Source: Ochotona curzoniae (Eukaryota; Chordata; Mammalia; Lagomorpha; Ochotonidae). From it: DNA of 64,000 bases. The position numbers and the translations under genes were made by a program. The stretch is taken from positions 16,855,001-16,919,000 of the forward strand of contig NW_024467083.1 of assembly GCF_017591425.1 (NCBI RefSeq). Direction: 5' to 3'. Under the pieces are notes generated by a model. The model saw only the letters and a program-made list of their open reading frames with translations. It ran no database searches and had not been told where the DNA came from. Numbering within the stretch: position 1 is the first letter of the stretch; each line of letters opens with the position of its first letter. Of the stretch, positions 13,641 through 25,554 are shown piece by piece.

Positions 13641-14584
13641 AAAAAAAAATCCCTTTTGTTTTATTTGAGGGGGGATATTATATCTATTAATGGAGGGGAT
13701 ATATAACACATATAACATGTTACACATAACACACTACAGTTAAGGTGACAGTGAGCCTAATGAAAAAATTATTCAGTGAATTTTGGGGATTTCTTACGTT
13801 CCAACGTATTGAAACCTTGCAAGGTTGCATACTCAAGTGCACTTTTAGAATTGCTTTATACTATTTTGTGCTTTAAAGATGATTGGTGAAAATTAATGTT
13901 GAAAGTATCCAGTTCTCCCTTGGAAGATTTGTTCAGGAAAGATTTAGAAAAATATTAAAACTAAGTTTTTATCTGTAATAAATGTTATTAAAGTAGTCAG
14001 GATAAGTAGTCAGATTTTTTACATATGTAGTTAAAATATTTGGAAAATATATTGTACAATAATAGTGGTCTAATCAACTGAAGACAATTTGCTGGCTAAT
14101 CAAATATTTTGGAGATCTTTAAAAAAGACAGGATATTGCATTGTTTCTTTTTAGGGTTCTTCCTTTGTCGATAGTATTTAAATTACTTTTAAAATTTATT
14201 AAGAATGTCAGAACAAGTTCAGTTCTGGTTTACTTAAAGAATTCATAAGATTTTTTCTATGTTTTTAGAATTCCAGTTTGCCTTATTTGGTTCATCTTTC
14301 TCTCTCTCTTTTTTTTGTACTGATAGCTAAATATTTCTGCAAGTTTCACATGGGTTTGTAGCAAAAACACATGTGAATTCAGGGAGTGTCCGGGAAGCTT
14401 CAGCACATCTGTGTATCAGATCTCTTTGTAAACTAGCTGGGAGGATTTTTTTTCTCATTTTTGGCTATAGTTCATCTTTTTGTTTTCAAGATTTTGATTC
14501 ATGTTTTCATTGTGTAATCTTTTTAGTCATTTTTTTTCCTTACTGCAAAGGTAGCATAGTTCCATGGGGGAAAACCTAGAAAAG

Positions 14585-14605
14585 CAAAAAAAAAAAAAAA
14601 AAAAA
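14585..14605 (+). repeat. (A)n tract
   Basis: About twenty consecutive A. No associated retroposon body or duplication was recognised on its 5' side. Confidence 0.9.
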
Positions 14606-14609
14606 GTAA

Positions 14610-14960
14610 AAATTGAACATTTACGAGAGTTATTAGCTCTCACTAACATGTTGATATATTTTAGTGCAGGAACCGTTACAGATCCACTCACTCCCATTCT
14701 CCTTCACACCGTTATCACATCTCTTTTTAACCAAAGTGAGATCATATTGTATACGATGCTTTGTAAACTTAGCATATTTTACCATATTATTAAATATTCA
14801 ATTATAAGATTATTTAGTATAATTCTATTATCCGATTATGAAATTCCATGATTTATTGAACCAAATCTCTTTTTAACTAGTGTTGCCTTTTTGTAAATAT
14901 TTTTGTAAGCTATAGTAAGCATCTTTATAGCCAAATTTGGGGCGCATCCAGTATTTAGAG
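14610..14960. repeat. Ancient interspersed repeat, class uncertain
   Basis: 'gagatcatattgtatacgatgctttgtaaactt' and the following AT-rich text resemble a mammalian-wide element with 'agatcatactgtacatgctgttttgtaac'. I cannot decide between L1M-type and another class. Confidence 0.35.
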
Positions 14961-15159
14961 TTGACATTTAGAAATGGATTTATTGAGTCACAGTGCTTTT
15001 GCTGTGTTTTAACAACTTGTCCTTCTCCGTATTAAGCTGATTTTATAAGATCAATTAATGGTAACAGCAAATATCAGAAGTAGCCAGAATTTATAAAATG
15101 CTGTCTGAACGTGTGGCGCCAAACTCATTATTGGCTGAAGCTAGCAATCCATGTCCATG

Positions 15160-15760
15160 TCTGGGTGTATGTCTAAAGGGCTGATACCAGTATGTTGAAG
15201 AGGCACCTGAACTCTCGTGTTTTATTGCAGGATTATTCACAAGAGCCAAAATGTGTGTTTAAAAGACAAATGGATAAAGAAAATGTGGTCTATCCAATGT
15301 AATACTGCCCAGCCTTTAAAAATAATGTCCTAGTACTGTTTGACTTTTGCTACAACTTGGATGAGCCCATAAGGGACATTGTGCTAAATGAAGTAAGCCA
15401 GGCACAGAACAAAGTACTGCATAATGCTGCATGTATATGTGGCTTCATATATGTAGAAAGCAGAATGATGGCTTCCAGGGGTACAGACAGAGCGGGGAGA
15501 TGGGCTACTGTTGCTCAAAGACAAAGTGTTGGTTAACAGGATGAATAAGTTCCAGAGACCTGTTGTGGAGTATAGTGCCATAGTTAATATAGCATTTACC
15601 TGGACTTTGCTAAGCGAGTAGGTTGTAAATGCTCTGAGAAAAAATGATAAGCATTTTGAGTTGATGAATATAGCATTTCACAGCATGCATATATATCAAA
15701 ACATCACATTTGTATACTGTAAATGCCAACTACACTGTAAGTAATGTATATAAAAATAAT
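15160..15760 (+). mobile_element. Ancient L1 3' end (ORF2 end plus 3'UTR)
   Basis: Characteristic old-L1 series: 'gtatgtctaaagggctgat', 'caggattattcacaagagcc', 'ggatgagcccataagggac', 'gtgctaaatgaagtaagcca', 'agaatgatggcttccagggg', 'gtggagtatagtgccatag' and 'tttgtatactgtaaatg'. Sense orientation relative to FAM102B, no open frame. Confidence 0.85.
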
Positions 15761-15809
15761 TCTTTATGCCCTAACTAGAAATGGTGTCATCAGTTCACAT
15801 TATTCTGAT

Positions 15810-16050
15810 AGTGGTAATAATAATAGCTGACATTGGCTAAGCACTTTCCCAATGCACCAGGAGCTTTCCTCAGCCTCTACAATTAATCTTCAACAGAATC
15901 CTCTGAGGGAAATACTATTACTATATTGTGATCATTACCTTTACAATGATTACTAATACTGTTTATTGTATACCTGAGGAAACAAGCTCAAAGCAATACT
16001 GAGGATTACTTGGCTACTAAGTGGCAGTGCTGGAGGCATGCTGGCTTTAA
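15810..16050 (-). repeat. MIR SINE
   Basis: 'taataatagctgacattggctaagcacttt', 'cctctgagggaaatactattact', 'acctgaggaaacaagctcaaagc' and 'actaagtggcagtgctgg' follow the complement of MIR over nearly its whole length. Confidence 0.85.
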
Positions 16051-16064
16051 GGACCTTTTTAAAT

Positions 16065-16705
16065 TTTTAAAAGAGTGTTTCTTTTCTCAAGACGCAGGGA
16101 GATAGTGAGAACTCTCATCTGCTATTCTCTTCCCAAATGCCTACAACAACTGGGGTTAGGTCAGGGCCCCAACCAGGAACTGGGAGCTAGTTCGAGGCTA
16201 CCCTGTCACTGCTAGGAACCCAGCCCCTTGAGCCTTCACAGTGCTTCCCAGGGTCTGCATCGGCGGGAAGCTGGGGTTGGGGACCTGAGCCAGGAATCAA
16301 ACCCAGGCACTTGGATGTGGGATGTGGGCATCTTTTACTTTATTTTATAAGATTTACTTTATTTATTTGAAGGGTAGAATTAAAGAGAGGAAGAGACAGA
16401 GATCTTCCATTCACTGGCTCAGGCCCCAAAAGGCTGCAGTGACTAGGGCTGGGCCTGGTGGAAGCCAAGAGGCAGGAGCGCTGCCTAGTCTCCCTCACAG
16501 GTGTAAGGGCACAAGCACTTGTGTGGTCCCTGCTGCTTTTCCAGTGGGTTATTAGGAAGTTAGATCTTCAGAAGTGGAGCCCTGGGATTTGATTGGGTAT
16601 CCACATGGAATGCTGGGATCACAGATGGAAGTTTAACTTGCCATGCCATAGCACCAGACCCTGGTATGTGGACATCTTAACCATTAAGTTAAATGCCTGC
16701 CTCCA
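16065..16705 (-). repeat. C-type SINE split by a second C-type SINE
   Basis: The outer minus-strand copy runs 16065-16332 and resumes at about 16664-16705 ('gtatgtggacatcttaaccattaagttaaatgcctgcc'). The two sides of the insertion carry the imperfect duplication 'gatgtgggcatctttta' / 'gtatgtggacatcttaa', which marks the target site of the inner element. Confidence 0.8.
16340..16662 (-). repeat. C-type SINE nested in an older copy
   Basis: Full-length-type copy beginning 'ataagatttactttatttatttg' and ending 'ccatgccatagcaccagacc'. It lies wholly inside the copy at 16065-16705, giving a relative age order. Confidence 0.85.
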
Positions 16706-17114
16706 AAGACCATTATTAATCATTAAACTCAGATTTTATATAGTATGATTTCTCATTTTTATGCATTACAAAATTATGTTAAATAATTATATATGCATAT
16801 AAGTATTACTTTTTTTGAGTATCAGTCTTGGAAAAACCAGTTGTAGTTTTTGACACTGCTAGATATATTAAAACTAACCCCTTTAGCTTTGCCTCAAGGT
16901 AGTTTTACCTGAAAGATAAGAGAGTGGTCTTTGTGTAAATACTACCACTCCTCTCCAAAAATATACCTTTACATTATTCAGCCCAAAACTTCAGTCTCAT
17001 TACTGGTTTTTGAGGGATAGTATCCAAAGAAGATTTGGAGGTTCTGAGGAAGTTTTGAGTTACGTTGGTAATGAGAGTCTAGGGTAAATCTAAGAGAAGA
17101 GATTTGTATCAGTG

Positions 17115-17235
17115 TTTGGCACAGTGATTAAGTTGTGTTTGGTACTCCTGCATCATGTCCCATATCATCTGCTGCTTCCCAGGGTGCACGTTAACTGGAA
17201 GCTGGATTACAAGTGGCATCAAACAGCATGGTGAT
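17115..17235. repeat. C-type SINE fragments of mixed orientation
   Basis: A plus-like head 'ggcacagtgattaagttg...catcatgtccc' is followed by a minus-like piece 'gaagctggattacaagtggc', suggesting remnants of two copies. Confidence 0.45.
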
Positions 17236-17484
17236 TGAGGACGCTGTGGGTGTCGTGGAGCATTACTGCTGCTGTGTTTTGTAGAGTTGCTTCCACTCTT
17301 TAGTCTGGGAATGGGGAAGTAACATGCTGACTTAGGGCTGGAAGTGCAGTCTCCTCTGACACAGACCTTAGCATTCTCAATAGCAACCATGAAAGGTGAA
17401 GAAAGGGCAGGAAGTTAAAAAGGGCCAAAAAGCTTCCATAGGGAAATGGAGGGGAAGCTGACCAAGGACAAGTCTAAAAGACCC

Positions 17485-17740
17485 CACTGAAATTTACTTA
17501 TTCATTGGTGAAATAGAGAAGAAAATAATTCCCTTCCACTGGTTCAAGTGACCTGCAGCCATCCAGGTAGGGACAAATGCCAAAGCCAGGAAATCGATTA
17601 CCTGAGCCATCACCTCTGTTTCTCAGAGTCCGTGGTAGCATGAAGCTGTGTCAGGAACGGAGCTGGGGACTCCCACAGGGACATGGGCATCCCAGCTAGG
17701 TCTGAGGCACTAGCAAAATTGCTGCTCCTCCAGCTGAACT
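17485..17740 (-). repeat. C-type SINE, old
   Basis: 'cccttccactggttcaagtg', 'gggactcccacagggacatgggcatccca' and a pyrimidine-rich end are preserved; the rest is diverged. Confidence 0.65.
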
Positions 17741-17829
17741 TTTAAATCTTGAGAGTCAGTGATTTTAATATGCATATTCATATATCTTTCTCCCAGAGTA
17801 CTTGTAAGTCAGATATATGAGAAAATGGG

Positions 17830-18500
17830 TGATAGTAATTGCTTCAGGTTTAAAAGTTTATAGGTAGGTAGAAAGGCTATGGAGGCAAAGAAACCAAGAG
17901 AGTTGATAAGAAAGGAATTTAAGGAATCCTGCTTTTGTAAAGAAATGTAAGGAAGGAAACCAGGCCAGAAAGATCACTCAGGAAAATATGGAATAGCTGG
18001 AGGATGCAGGCCACAGAGATGGCAGAGGAAGATATGTATAGAAGAAATGGAGCTGTGAAGAACTTGGATAGGGGTGGGAGTTGTGCTCACAGATTGTGAC
18101 ATGAAGGCTTAAGATTACTACAGCAATCTAGAGTTGACAAGAGCCAGAGAATGAGGGCTGCTGCAGTGGTATAAAGACAGAGATAGGACAAAGAGTGCTA
18201 AGTTATTTGCACAGTATTAAAATAGCCAGTATACTCTGGTTTCTCTTCAGATCGTATAAATCTTTTGCCTTAAAATAGCCAGTATGACTGCAGGTGTTGG
18301 CGTGAAGCGAGAAAAATTACAAAACAGGTACTGCACTGTGACATCAACTAGGAGACAGGCAGATATCACATGATTCAAGCCTTGAAGCTGTAAGCTTTGA
18401 AGTGGAGGAGTTATAGCATTTAAGTAGCGCTGATGGTGTTAGGAAAGTGCTGAAGCTGTGAAAGGAGGGGTGCAGAATAAACATCACCCACTGTCAAGTG
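17830..18500 (-). mobile_element. Probable L2 LINE remnant
   Basis: Phrases such as 'aggccagaaagatcactcaggaaaatatgg' and 'ctacagcaatctagagttgacaagagcc' fit the antisense L2 series (caggcc...aaaggatcactctgg; attgcaataatccaggcgagagatga). Heavily decayed; limits unsure. Confidence 0.4.
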
Positions 18501-18964
18501 ATGCAATCCAAGCAGCGTCCTCACAAGAGAGCTGGTTTTCAGTTAGTGCACTGTTCCACCATGAGGTGGAGAACGCATGAGAGTTTGTGTAACCCTGGAA
18601 CAGAGGTTTTAGGTCATTTTATGGTTTGGGTTGGAAAAGAGAACACCCACAGGAGAATGAATCAGAGTCAGGAAGAATAGAAGCACAGGACAGAGTAGAC
18701 GGGCTTAGAGAGAATAGGTGACCAGGACTTGCATTTTACTCTTTTCCTGTCCGTTATAGGAATGAAAGGTGGTGCTAGGGCTGGCAAACCTTAAGAGGAC
18801 CCTCAGGGATGTCGTATCCAAGGCCTGGGTGATACAGGCCTGTCCAGTTACTACTTAAAGGAGTGTAACAATGAAGTCATGTCAGGTCTTACCATTCACT
18901 TTGTGGAAGGTCTTGCTGCCTTCTGTGACCTGTGTCTCTTGTCTTACACTCTACCTACAATCTT

Positions 18965-19285
18965 TTTTTTTTCTTAAAGATTTGTTTATTTTTCATTACA
19001 AAGTCAGATATACAGAGAGGAAGATCTTCCATCCAATGATTCACTCCCCAAGTGAGCACAACGGCCGGTTCTGTGCCGATCTGGAGCCAGGAGCCAGGAA
19101 CTTCCTCCAGGTCTCCCACGTGGGTGCACGGTCCCAAGGTTTTGGGCCAACCTTGACTGGTTTCCCTGGCCACAAGCAGGGAACAGGGTGGGAAGTGGAG
19201 GTGATGGGATTAGAACCGGCGCCTATATGGGATCCTGGCACGTTCAAGGCAAGGACTTTAGCTGCTAGGCCACCACTCCGGGCTG
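18965..19285 (-). repeat. C-type SINE, young, with 15-bp target duplication
   Basis: Near-consensus minus-strand copy beginning after the T-run (complement of the A tail) and ending 'ggccaccactccgggctg'. It is bounded by a perfect direct repeat 'tctacctacaatctt' at 18950-18964 and 19286-19300. A perfect duplication indicates recent insertion. Confidence 0.95.
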
Positions 19286-19399
19286 TCTACCTACAATCTT
19301 AAAGTTCATGCTCTGTTTAACTTGCATTTGAGAGCATGAAACAGCCCTTCTCCTGTTCTTTCCGTTTCCCTGAATATTTGATTTCATCCCCTCTGATAT

Positions 19400-19650
19400 C
19401 CAGGGGGTGGGCATCGGACACAGCAGTTGCCGCTTGGAACACCTGCACCACGTGGTGGAGTGCTGGTCCTGCTTTGCTTTTGACCCAGCTTCCTGCAGAT
19501 GTGCCTTCTGAAAGGCAGCAGAGTATGGCTGTACTCACCCAGGGAGCCTGGATGGAGGTGTGGCTCCTGCTTCAGTCTCGCCCAGCCTTCTCATTCATTT
19601 TCCATCTTTCTCCCCCTTTCCTTTCCACCCTCCCCAGATAAAGTAAAAAT
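19400..19650 (+). repeat. C-type SINE
   Basis: Head 'gtgggcatcggacacagcag', middle 'gacccagcttcctgcagatg', tail 'ctttctccccctttcctttcc' then 'gataaagtaaaaata'. Confidence 0.7.
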
Positions 19651-19889
19651 ACTGCAAGTTAACATTAAAAAACAATATTTAACTATAAAGATTTTCTGTT
19701 GTATATTTTGCCACCATTTAAAAATATGAATATTCTGCCTCCTACAAAGTTTTTATTAGGTTAAATTAATTATGTTAAATATTTGAATATGGTAATGTAT
19801 TTAAGTAAATTAGTCATAGTAAAAGAAAGATTTCTCCGTGTTAAATTTCCTGATTTGGAAACATACCATGAATCTTTAAAAAAAATATT

Positions 19890-20118
19890 TTTAAAAAACA
19901 CTTGTTTTTGTAAGTGTTACAAAGAGAAGGAAAGAGGAAGGAAACAATGTTGCACCTGCTGGTTTGCTCCCCGGGTAGCCATCTTCTGCGCTCTCTCAAA
20001 CCATTGCCAGAGAGCTGGATTAGAAGTGGCGCAGTCAGTTCACAAAATAACACACCTATGATGTGCTGGCATCACAGATGTTGGCTTAGCCCACTACAGT
20101 GCAACGCCAGCCTCGTGA
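19890..20118 (-). repeat. C-type SINE with an internal deletion
   Basis: 'ttacaaagagaaggaaagagg', 'gcacctgctggtttgctccccgg' and then directly 'gagagctggattagaagtggcgcag': the central 80-100 bases of the element are missing. Confidence 0.7.
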
Positions 20119-20462
20119 GTTTTCTGTAACAGCAGTGCTGAGTCTATTAAGTTTTTCTATTGCTAATATGACTTAATAAAATATAGACTTACAAATTCAT
20201 ACAGTAATTATTCTGTGTAAGTTTAGTTAAAGCCCCTTTGTCATAGGACAACTCTTTAGTAACTCATTCATTGGAAGGAATGACCAAACTATTTGTTTCA
20301 AAGAGGCTGCACTGGAAAATGGATGCCTGGTTGAAGATTCACTGTTGCTGCAACACTCTTTAAAATTGTTTTTAACATTAAACACAAAGCAAATGTTGTT
20401 AGAATTAAAATATATAACATTCTGTAACTTACTGGGTAAGTCCTGCTCACATGACACAACTT

Positions 20463-20785
20463 GTTTTTTTAATTGGAAAAGCCAATTAATGGAGAAAAGG
20501 ACAGACAGAGAAGAAAAGATCTTTCAACAGTGGTTCACTCCCCCCAAATGGCAACACTGGCTAGGAACTTGAGTTGATCTGAAGTCAGTAGCCTCTTCCG
20601 AGTCTCCCATGCAGGTACAGGGTCCCAAGGACTTGGACAATCCACCGCTGCTTTCCCAGGCCACAAGTAAGGAGCTGGATGGGAAGTGGAGCAGCCAGGA
20701 CACAAACTGACACCCATTGGAAGGCTGGCACTTGCTAGTGGAGGATTAGCCTATTGAGTTGTGGCACCAGCTCCACATGCCACAG
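20463..20785 (-). repeat. C-type SINE
   Basis: 'tcaacagtggttcactcccccc', 'gagtctcccatgcaggtacagggtccc', 'aaggagctggatgggaagtgg' and the head 'ctattgagttgtggcaccagc'. Confidence 0.88.
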
Positions 20786-20884
20786 CTCCTAAGGAATGTT
20801 CCCTAGTTTCTCAGCCAGAGTTAGTAGTTCTCTTCTGCCTTTGAACTTGAAGAGATTAATAAGATTGAGTCATAAAGGGGATTC

Positions 20885-21725
20885 AGTTACCACATTACTT
20901 AGCAGTTCCCTTCCTAGGTATGTATCCAAGATAAAAAATACGGTGTTCACGCAAAAACCTGCACACAAATTTTAATAGCAACATTCATCATTTATGGTAG
21001 CCAAAAAATTGAAACATATCCAATTTTCATGAACTGATGAGTGGATAAGTAATGTGATTCATCTCTAGAATGGAGTATTATTTGGCAATGAAGTTTGGCC
21101 CGGTGCGATAGCCTAGTGGCTAAAGTCCTCGTCTTGCACACCCGGGATCCCATATGGGTGCCGGTTCTAATCCTGGCAGTTCCACTTCCCATCCAGCTCC
21201 CTGCTTGTGGCCTGGGAAACCAGTGGAGGATGGCTCAAAGCTTTGGGAACCTGCACCCACGGGGGAGACCAGGAAGAAGCTCCTGGCTCCTGGCTTCAGA
21301 TTGGCTCAGCTCCAGCTGAATCATCAGACGGAAGATCTTCCTTTCTGTCTCTCTTCCTCTCTGTATATCTGTCTTACACATAAAAATAAATAAATCTTAA
21401 AAAAAAAAGATGAAGTTCTTGTGCATTGATGGAATCTGGAAACATCATGCTACAAAGCAAGACACAAAAGATCATGAGTTGTATAGAACAATTTATATAA
21501 AATGTTTGTGATAAGCAAAATCTAGAGAGAAAGTAGGTTGGTTTTTACTAGAATGTCTGCTAATGGTTATGGAGTTTCTTTCAGAGGTGATGGAAATGTT
21601 TTAAAATTGATTTTAGTAGATGTTTCACACCCTGAATATGATGTGGGAAACAAATGGATTGAATTAGAGACTTTAATTGGGTGAATTGTATGATATGCAA
21701 ATTACATCTCAATAAATTTTATTCA
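20885..21725 (+). mobile_element. Ancient L1 3' end interrupted by a SINE
   Basis: Left part 20885-21090 ('agcagttcccttcctaggtatgtatcc', 'gatgagtggataagtaatgtg', 'gaatggagtattatttggc') continues after the SINE at 21410 ('cttgtgcattgatggaatctgg', 'agacacaaaagatcatgagttgtat', 'gggtgaattgtatgatatgcaaattac'). The two halves join in the expected L1 order. Confidence 0.88.
21098..21408 (+). repeat. C-type SINE, young, inside an L1
   Basis: Near-consensus copy 'ggcccggtgcgatagcctagtgg...gggatcccatatgggtgccgg', with tail 'aaataaataaatctt' and an A-run. Flanked by the short duplication 'atgaagtt' on both sides within the L1. Confidence 0.93.
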
Positions 21726-22384
21726 AGTATTTTCTGTAAAAAAAGAATATTAAGCCAATCTAATTTTTTAGACGTTTTTATTTTAAAATACCTGTTGGGA
21801 GTCATACTGTATTGTAGATACTATTTTAGGCATTAATTATTTCTGTTATTTTGTTAAATTCAGTTTTTCACATTAGGAGATTATTTTTATTAATATTCAT
21901 TTCTATGGCCATATAGTGGGTGCAAATTTTAGTTGTGTGACCTAAATTTTATTCACCTACTATAATCTGTGTGGTGGCTATTTATATTAAGTCCAATTTT
22001 CAGGACCAGATTTTACATACCTAAATTCTGTTAAAAATTCTTAATTCACAAGGCAATTTATAGCTAAGATCAAACATTGTCCAGTGTCATTTTAGCCAGT
22101 TATTGTCAATAATGTTCATTATGGTTCTAAGAAAAACCTGCACAGTTCCTGTCTTTCTTAGCTAATCCAAGAGAGGATTTTGAGCTTTGCCCTCTAAGGC
22201 TTAGGGAGCAAAGATCTGCAGGAGCGAGTTGTTCTGCAGATAGACAGTGTTGGCCAGGGAGGGAGCACACATGTTGAACGGCTGTGTTGAAGCCGCGCCG
22301 GAAGTGTGCACTGAGGACCAAACTTCGGCAGACCTTGGATGCTGCAGCGTGAACATTGCATTTCATTCTATAGACCAGGTTGTT

Positions 22385-22465
22385 GTGGCCATTTGGGGAG
22401 TGCACTTGCAGATGTACTGTTCTTGGTGTCTCTGTTGCTCTGCCTATCAAATTAAATAGTTAGTT
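22385..22465 (+). repeat. C-type SINE 3' fragment
   Basis: 'ggccatttggggagtgcact', 'tctctgttgctctgcctatcaaattaaat': the last quarter of the element only. The preceding 22125-22385 was not recognised. Confidence 0.55.
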
Positions 22466-22489
22466 AGCTCAATTAATACCAAATCACCT

Positions 22490-22810
22490 CAGAAAATTTG
22501 AAAAATAATAAAAAATTAAAAAGAAAATGTTACCCATGAAAGATAACTACTGTTAGTGTTTTGGGATATAGTTTTCCATTTTGTTTTTGTGTACAATTGA
22601 AACCATATAACATACACATTTTTTTCTCTTGCTTTCTACCATGAACATTGTGATAATAGCAATTTCCATGTCATTAAAAAGCTGTGTACTCATATTAAGT
22701 TCCATATAGGGAATGTTCTTCCATCAACTAAGTAACAATTGTGTTTGGATTATTTCTGTTGTTTTCTATGTATTCCTTTTATTTCTGATAGTGAGTTCCT
22801 TAGCGTGAAC
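22490..22810. repeat. Ancient interspersed repeat, class uncertain
   Basis: 'tttctaccatgaacattgtgataatagcaatttccatgtcattaaaa' is a wording common in old mammalian LINE-type repeats (gaacatttttccatgtcatt). Family not decided. The sequence 22815-23400 that follows is unclassified. Confidence 0.35.
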
Positions 22811-23414
22811 ATTTGAATGTAGAGGTGACAAGCAAGGGATGCAATGATGTGTCGCAGGTGGCTGAGAGATTGTGTCTGAAGCAGAGTAGAAAGTCAGGAT
22901 TGAAGACCATGATTTTTAAAGCAATCCACATGTCCTGGGAAATGAAGTCCAGCATAGTGTGTAGAATAAAGCACAAAGATCAGAAAACAAAACCTTGACA
23001 GAAACAGACCTACTTAAGAGTAATTAGACTGAAATTTTGGAGAGAAATGCATGTCACAGAAGATAACCAAGGAAAGATCTGGGGGAGAGGTTGTTCAGCT
23101 CTGCCATAGTGTAGACAGATGGGGGGCTGCGAGGAATTCTATCAGAATTGTAGGAGTGGAAACTAGATTTGAGGAAATGAGAGTATGAGCAGGTGACGAG
23201 GCATCAACCATAATTGTTCCTTGGGAGATAGGTTAAAAAAGGAAAGTGTAACTAAAAGGAAGAAAACAGCGCACAGTTTATCTCCTGTATTGTTGGGATA
23301 CAAATGTGAACGTGATTATAAGTTAGGGCAAAGGAATAGCATAAAATAGGGGTGCAAACATTTAAAACAAATTGATGAATGAAAATCATACCTGCTGTCT
23401 TTTTAAACAGTAGT

Positions 23415-23700
23415 TAATCAATTTGAGAAATAGACCAAAAGTGTCCCCATCTGCTGTTTCACTCCCAGATGTCTGCAATAGACAGACGTGGGCCAGGACC
23501 CCAAATGCAAGCCAAGAACTCGATACCGCCCTTGCATGCGGAGAGCAGGAATCCAAGTACTGGAGTCACCACTGCTGCCTCCCAGGCAGGTCTGCATTGG
23601 CAGGCAGTTGGAGTCAGGAGCTGGAGCTGGGAATCCAACCTCTGCCCTCCAATATGGGATGTGGGGGGAATTAGCCACTAAAGTAGATGCCCACTCCCCT
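23415..23700 (-). repeat. C-type SINE, older subtype
   Basis: 'ccatctgctgtttcactccc', 'ggcaggcagttggagtcagg', 'gagctgggaatccaacc', 'tatgggatgtgggggg' and head 'ccactaaagtagatgccca'. Confidence 0.8.
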
Positions 23701-23746
23701 ATCTACTCTCTGAAAATTTTATTTCTACCTTAAAAACCTGATTGCA

Positions 23747-23860
23747 GCAAGGTGGAGGAATCCACCATGGATGGTGGGTTGTGGGAGGGCTGGGGGAAAT
23801 CCCAACACCTATAAAACTGTTTCACATAATACAATGTTACTAACAATTAAAAAAGAAAAA
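23747..23860 (+). mobile_element. Lagomorph L1 3' tail, severely 5'-truncated, with target duplication
   Basis: Only about 115 bases of the L1 3'UTR remain: 'agcaaggtggaggaatccaccatgg', a G-rich tract, 'cacctataaaactgtttcacataatacaatg' and an A-rich end. The direct repeat 'aaaaacctgattgc' flanks it (about 23733 and 23861), the mark of target-primed retroposition. Third copy of the family seen at 7250 and 25555. Confidence 0.88.
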
Positions 23861-23874
23861 ACCTGATTGCGGGG

Positions 23875-24145
23875 TAGATGTACAGCATAGAGATTAAACA
23901 CTTCTAGAGACAGTCAAGTCCCATGTAAGAATGACTGGGTTAGAATCCCATCCCCACTCTCCTTGAAGCTTTCTGCCAGTGCGCACCCTGGAGGCAGTAG
24001 GTGATGGCTCAAATATTTGGATTCCTGCCGCCCTTAGTTAGTTCCAGGCTTCTGGCTTCAGCCTGGCCCAGGCCCTGTTGCAGACATTCAGAAAGTTAAG
24101 CCACCTGTGGCTCACTTTCTGCCTATCAGAGGGGAAAAAAAACCC
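23875..24145 (+). repeat. C-type SINE, older subtype
   Basis: 'tagaatcccatccccactctcc', 'caccctggaggcagtaggtgatggctcaa', 'ggcttctggcttcagcctgg'. Lies directly after the L1 duplication. Confidence 0.75.
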
Positions 24146-24542
24146 AACAAACTTGTTTACTGGTTTCAATAGAGATTCTCAAACTTTCTGCTAATCAAAT
24201 GCTGTTTTTGAGCATTGTGGATTAGAAACTGGCTTACACTCAAGATTTATTTTATCGTAACGAAATGAGGAACTACCCATAATATTGATTTTGGTTTTTG
24301 TGTGTTTGCTTTGACTCATGTGAGTGAGTCATCACTAGCATACCATTAGAATGAACTCACTTAGTGACGTTTTCTTTCTAGTTAAACTTTTATGTTTCCT
24401 TCTTCATAGACCGCAACCACGTTTCAAACGCAGTTCCTGGGATATCTATAGTGTTGATGTCTAAACATACAGTTACTAAGACTTTACCCCTTTGAGGTTT
24501 TAGGGTCCTGTGACAAGTTTTGTTTTTTAAAATATTACCTTT

Positions 24543-24862
24543 GGGGCCTGGTGCAGTAGCCTAGTGGCTAAAAGCCTTGGCTTCCACACTGGAATCCCAT
24601 ATGGGCAGTGGTTCTAATCCCAGTGGCCCTGCTTCTCATCTAGCTCCCTGCTTGTGGCAGTTGAGGACAGCCCAAAGCCATGGGATCCTGTACCTGCATG
24701 AGAGGCCCAGAAGAGGTTCTGGGCTCCTGGCTTCAGATTGGTGCAGCTTTGGTTGTTGCAGCCACTTGGGGAGTAAATCAATGGACAGAAGATCTTTTTC
24801 TCTGTCTCTCCTTCTCTCTGTATATCTAACTTTCCAATAAAAATAAAATAAATCTTTAAAAA
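24543..24862 (+). repeat. C-type SINE, near full length
   Basis: 'ggggcctggtgcagtagcctagtggctaaa' head, 'ctccctgcttgtggcagttgagg' middle (short loss versus consensus), 'tctctgtatatctaactttccaataaaaataaa' tail. Imperfect flanking repeats 'atattacctttgg' / 'atatcacctctgg'. Confidence 0.9.
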
Positions 24863-25324
24863 CATATATCACCTCTGGTATCCCTTCCAGAAAATGGTCA
24901 TTTCTTATGATCAGGGTATGACTTGCAGAAAACTTTCAAGGGTCTTACTTGGATTCCTGTGGATTTCATTGCTTTTATGAACAAAGCAGAAACAGTTTTA
25001 GAAGTAACAGCCCCAGGAAAGCAGTTGAGAAAGATCATTTAGTTCTTACAAAAGAAGGTAATTGTTCCAAAATTTTGCTTTAGGCTAAATAAATTACCTT
25101 TTTATTAGCAACTATAAATTACCTATTAATAAAAAGATAAATTAATCATCAATTTTATAAACAAATAATGTGTTTCTTAATTATATACAGTTGAAAACTA
25201 TAAACTTTCTTATACCAATAAAGTGCCAGCCTTTCCAAAGCAAGCAGGGACTCAGCAACAGTTGTAATATTAACGTTTGACTTTTCCTCATCTGATAAAC
25301 AGCTGTGACTTAAAACTGAAAAGC

Positions 25325-25545
25325 AGGTGTTTGGCCCATCAGTTAAGATGCTCCCATTCCGTATCAGACTGCCTAAATTCAATCCGTGACTCCAGCCCCT
25401 GACTCCAACTTTCTGCCGGTATAGACCCTGAGATGCAAGCAGTGATGACTCCCATTTCCGGGTTTCCAGTTCCCAGTCTCATCCTTGGCCATTGTGGGCA
25501 TCTTGGTGAACTATCTTAGCCTCTCACTTAAATATATTTTGAAAA
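25325..25545 (+). repeat. C-type SINE, older subtype
   Basis: 'aggtgtttggcccatcagttaagatgctccca', 'tttctgccggtatagaccctg', 'caagcagtgatgactcc'. Truncated at its 3' side next to the L1 at 25555. Confidence 0.7.
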
Positions 25546-25554
25546 TTAAATTAA

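Larger units (their letters stand above)
10200..16060. other. SINE-free first part of intron 1
   Basis: Nearly 6 kb without a C-type SINE, against a background of roughly one per kilobase. Apart from MIR, L2 and old-L1 traces listed separately, 10330-11300, 11930-13380 and 13660-14560 show no identifiable repeat. AT-rich patches occur at 12780-12860 and 13670-13740. Confidence 0.7.

Noticed and set aside
18871..19302. 143-codon plus-strand frame
   Set aside because: It runs through a minus-strand SINE and its target duplication. Similar frames recur in other SINE copies.
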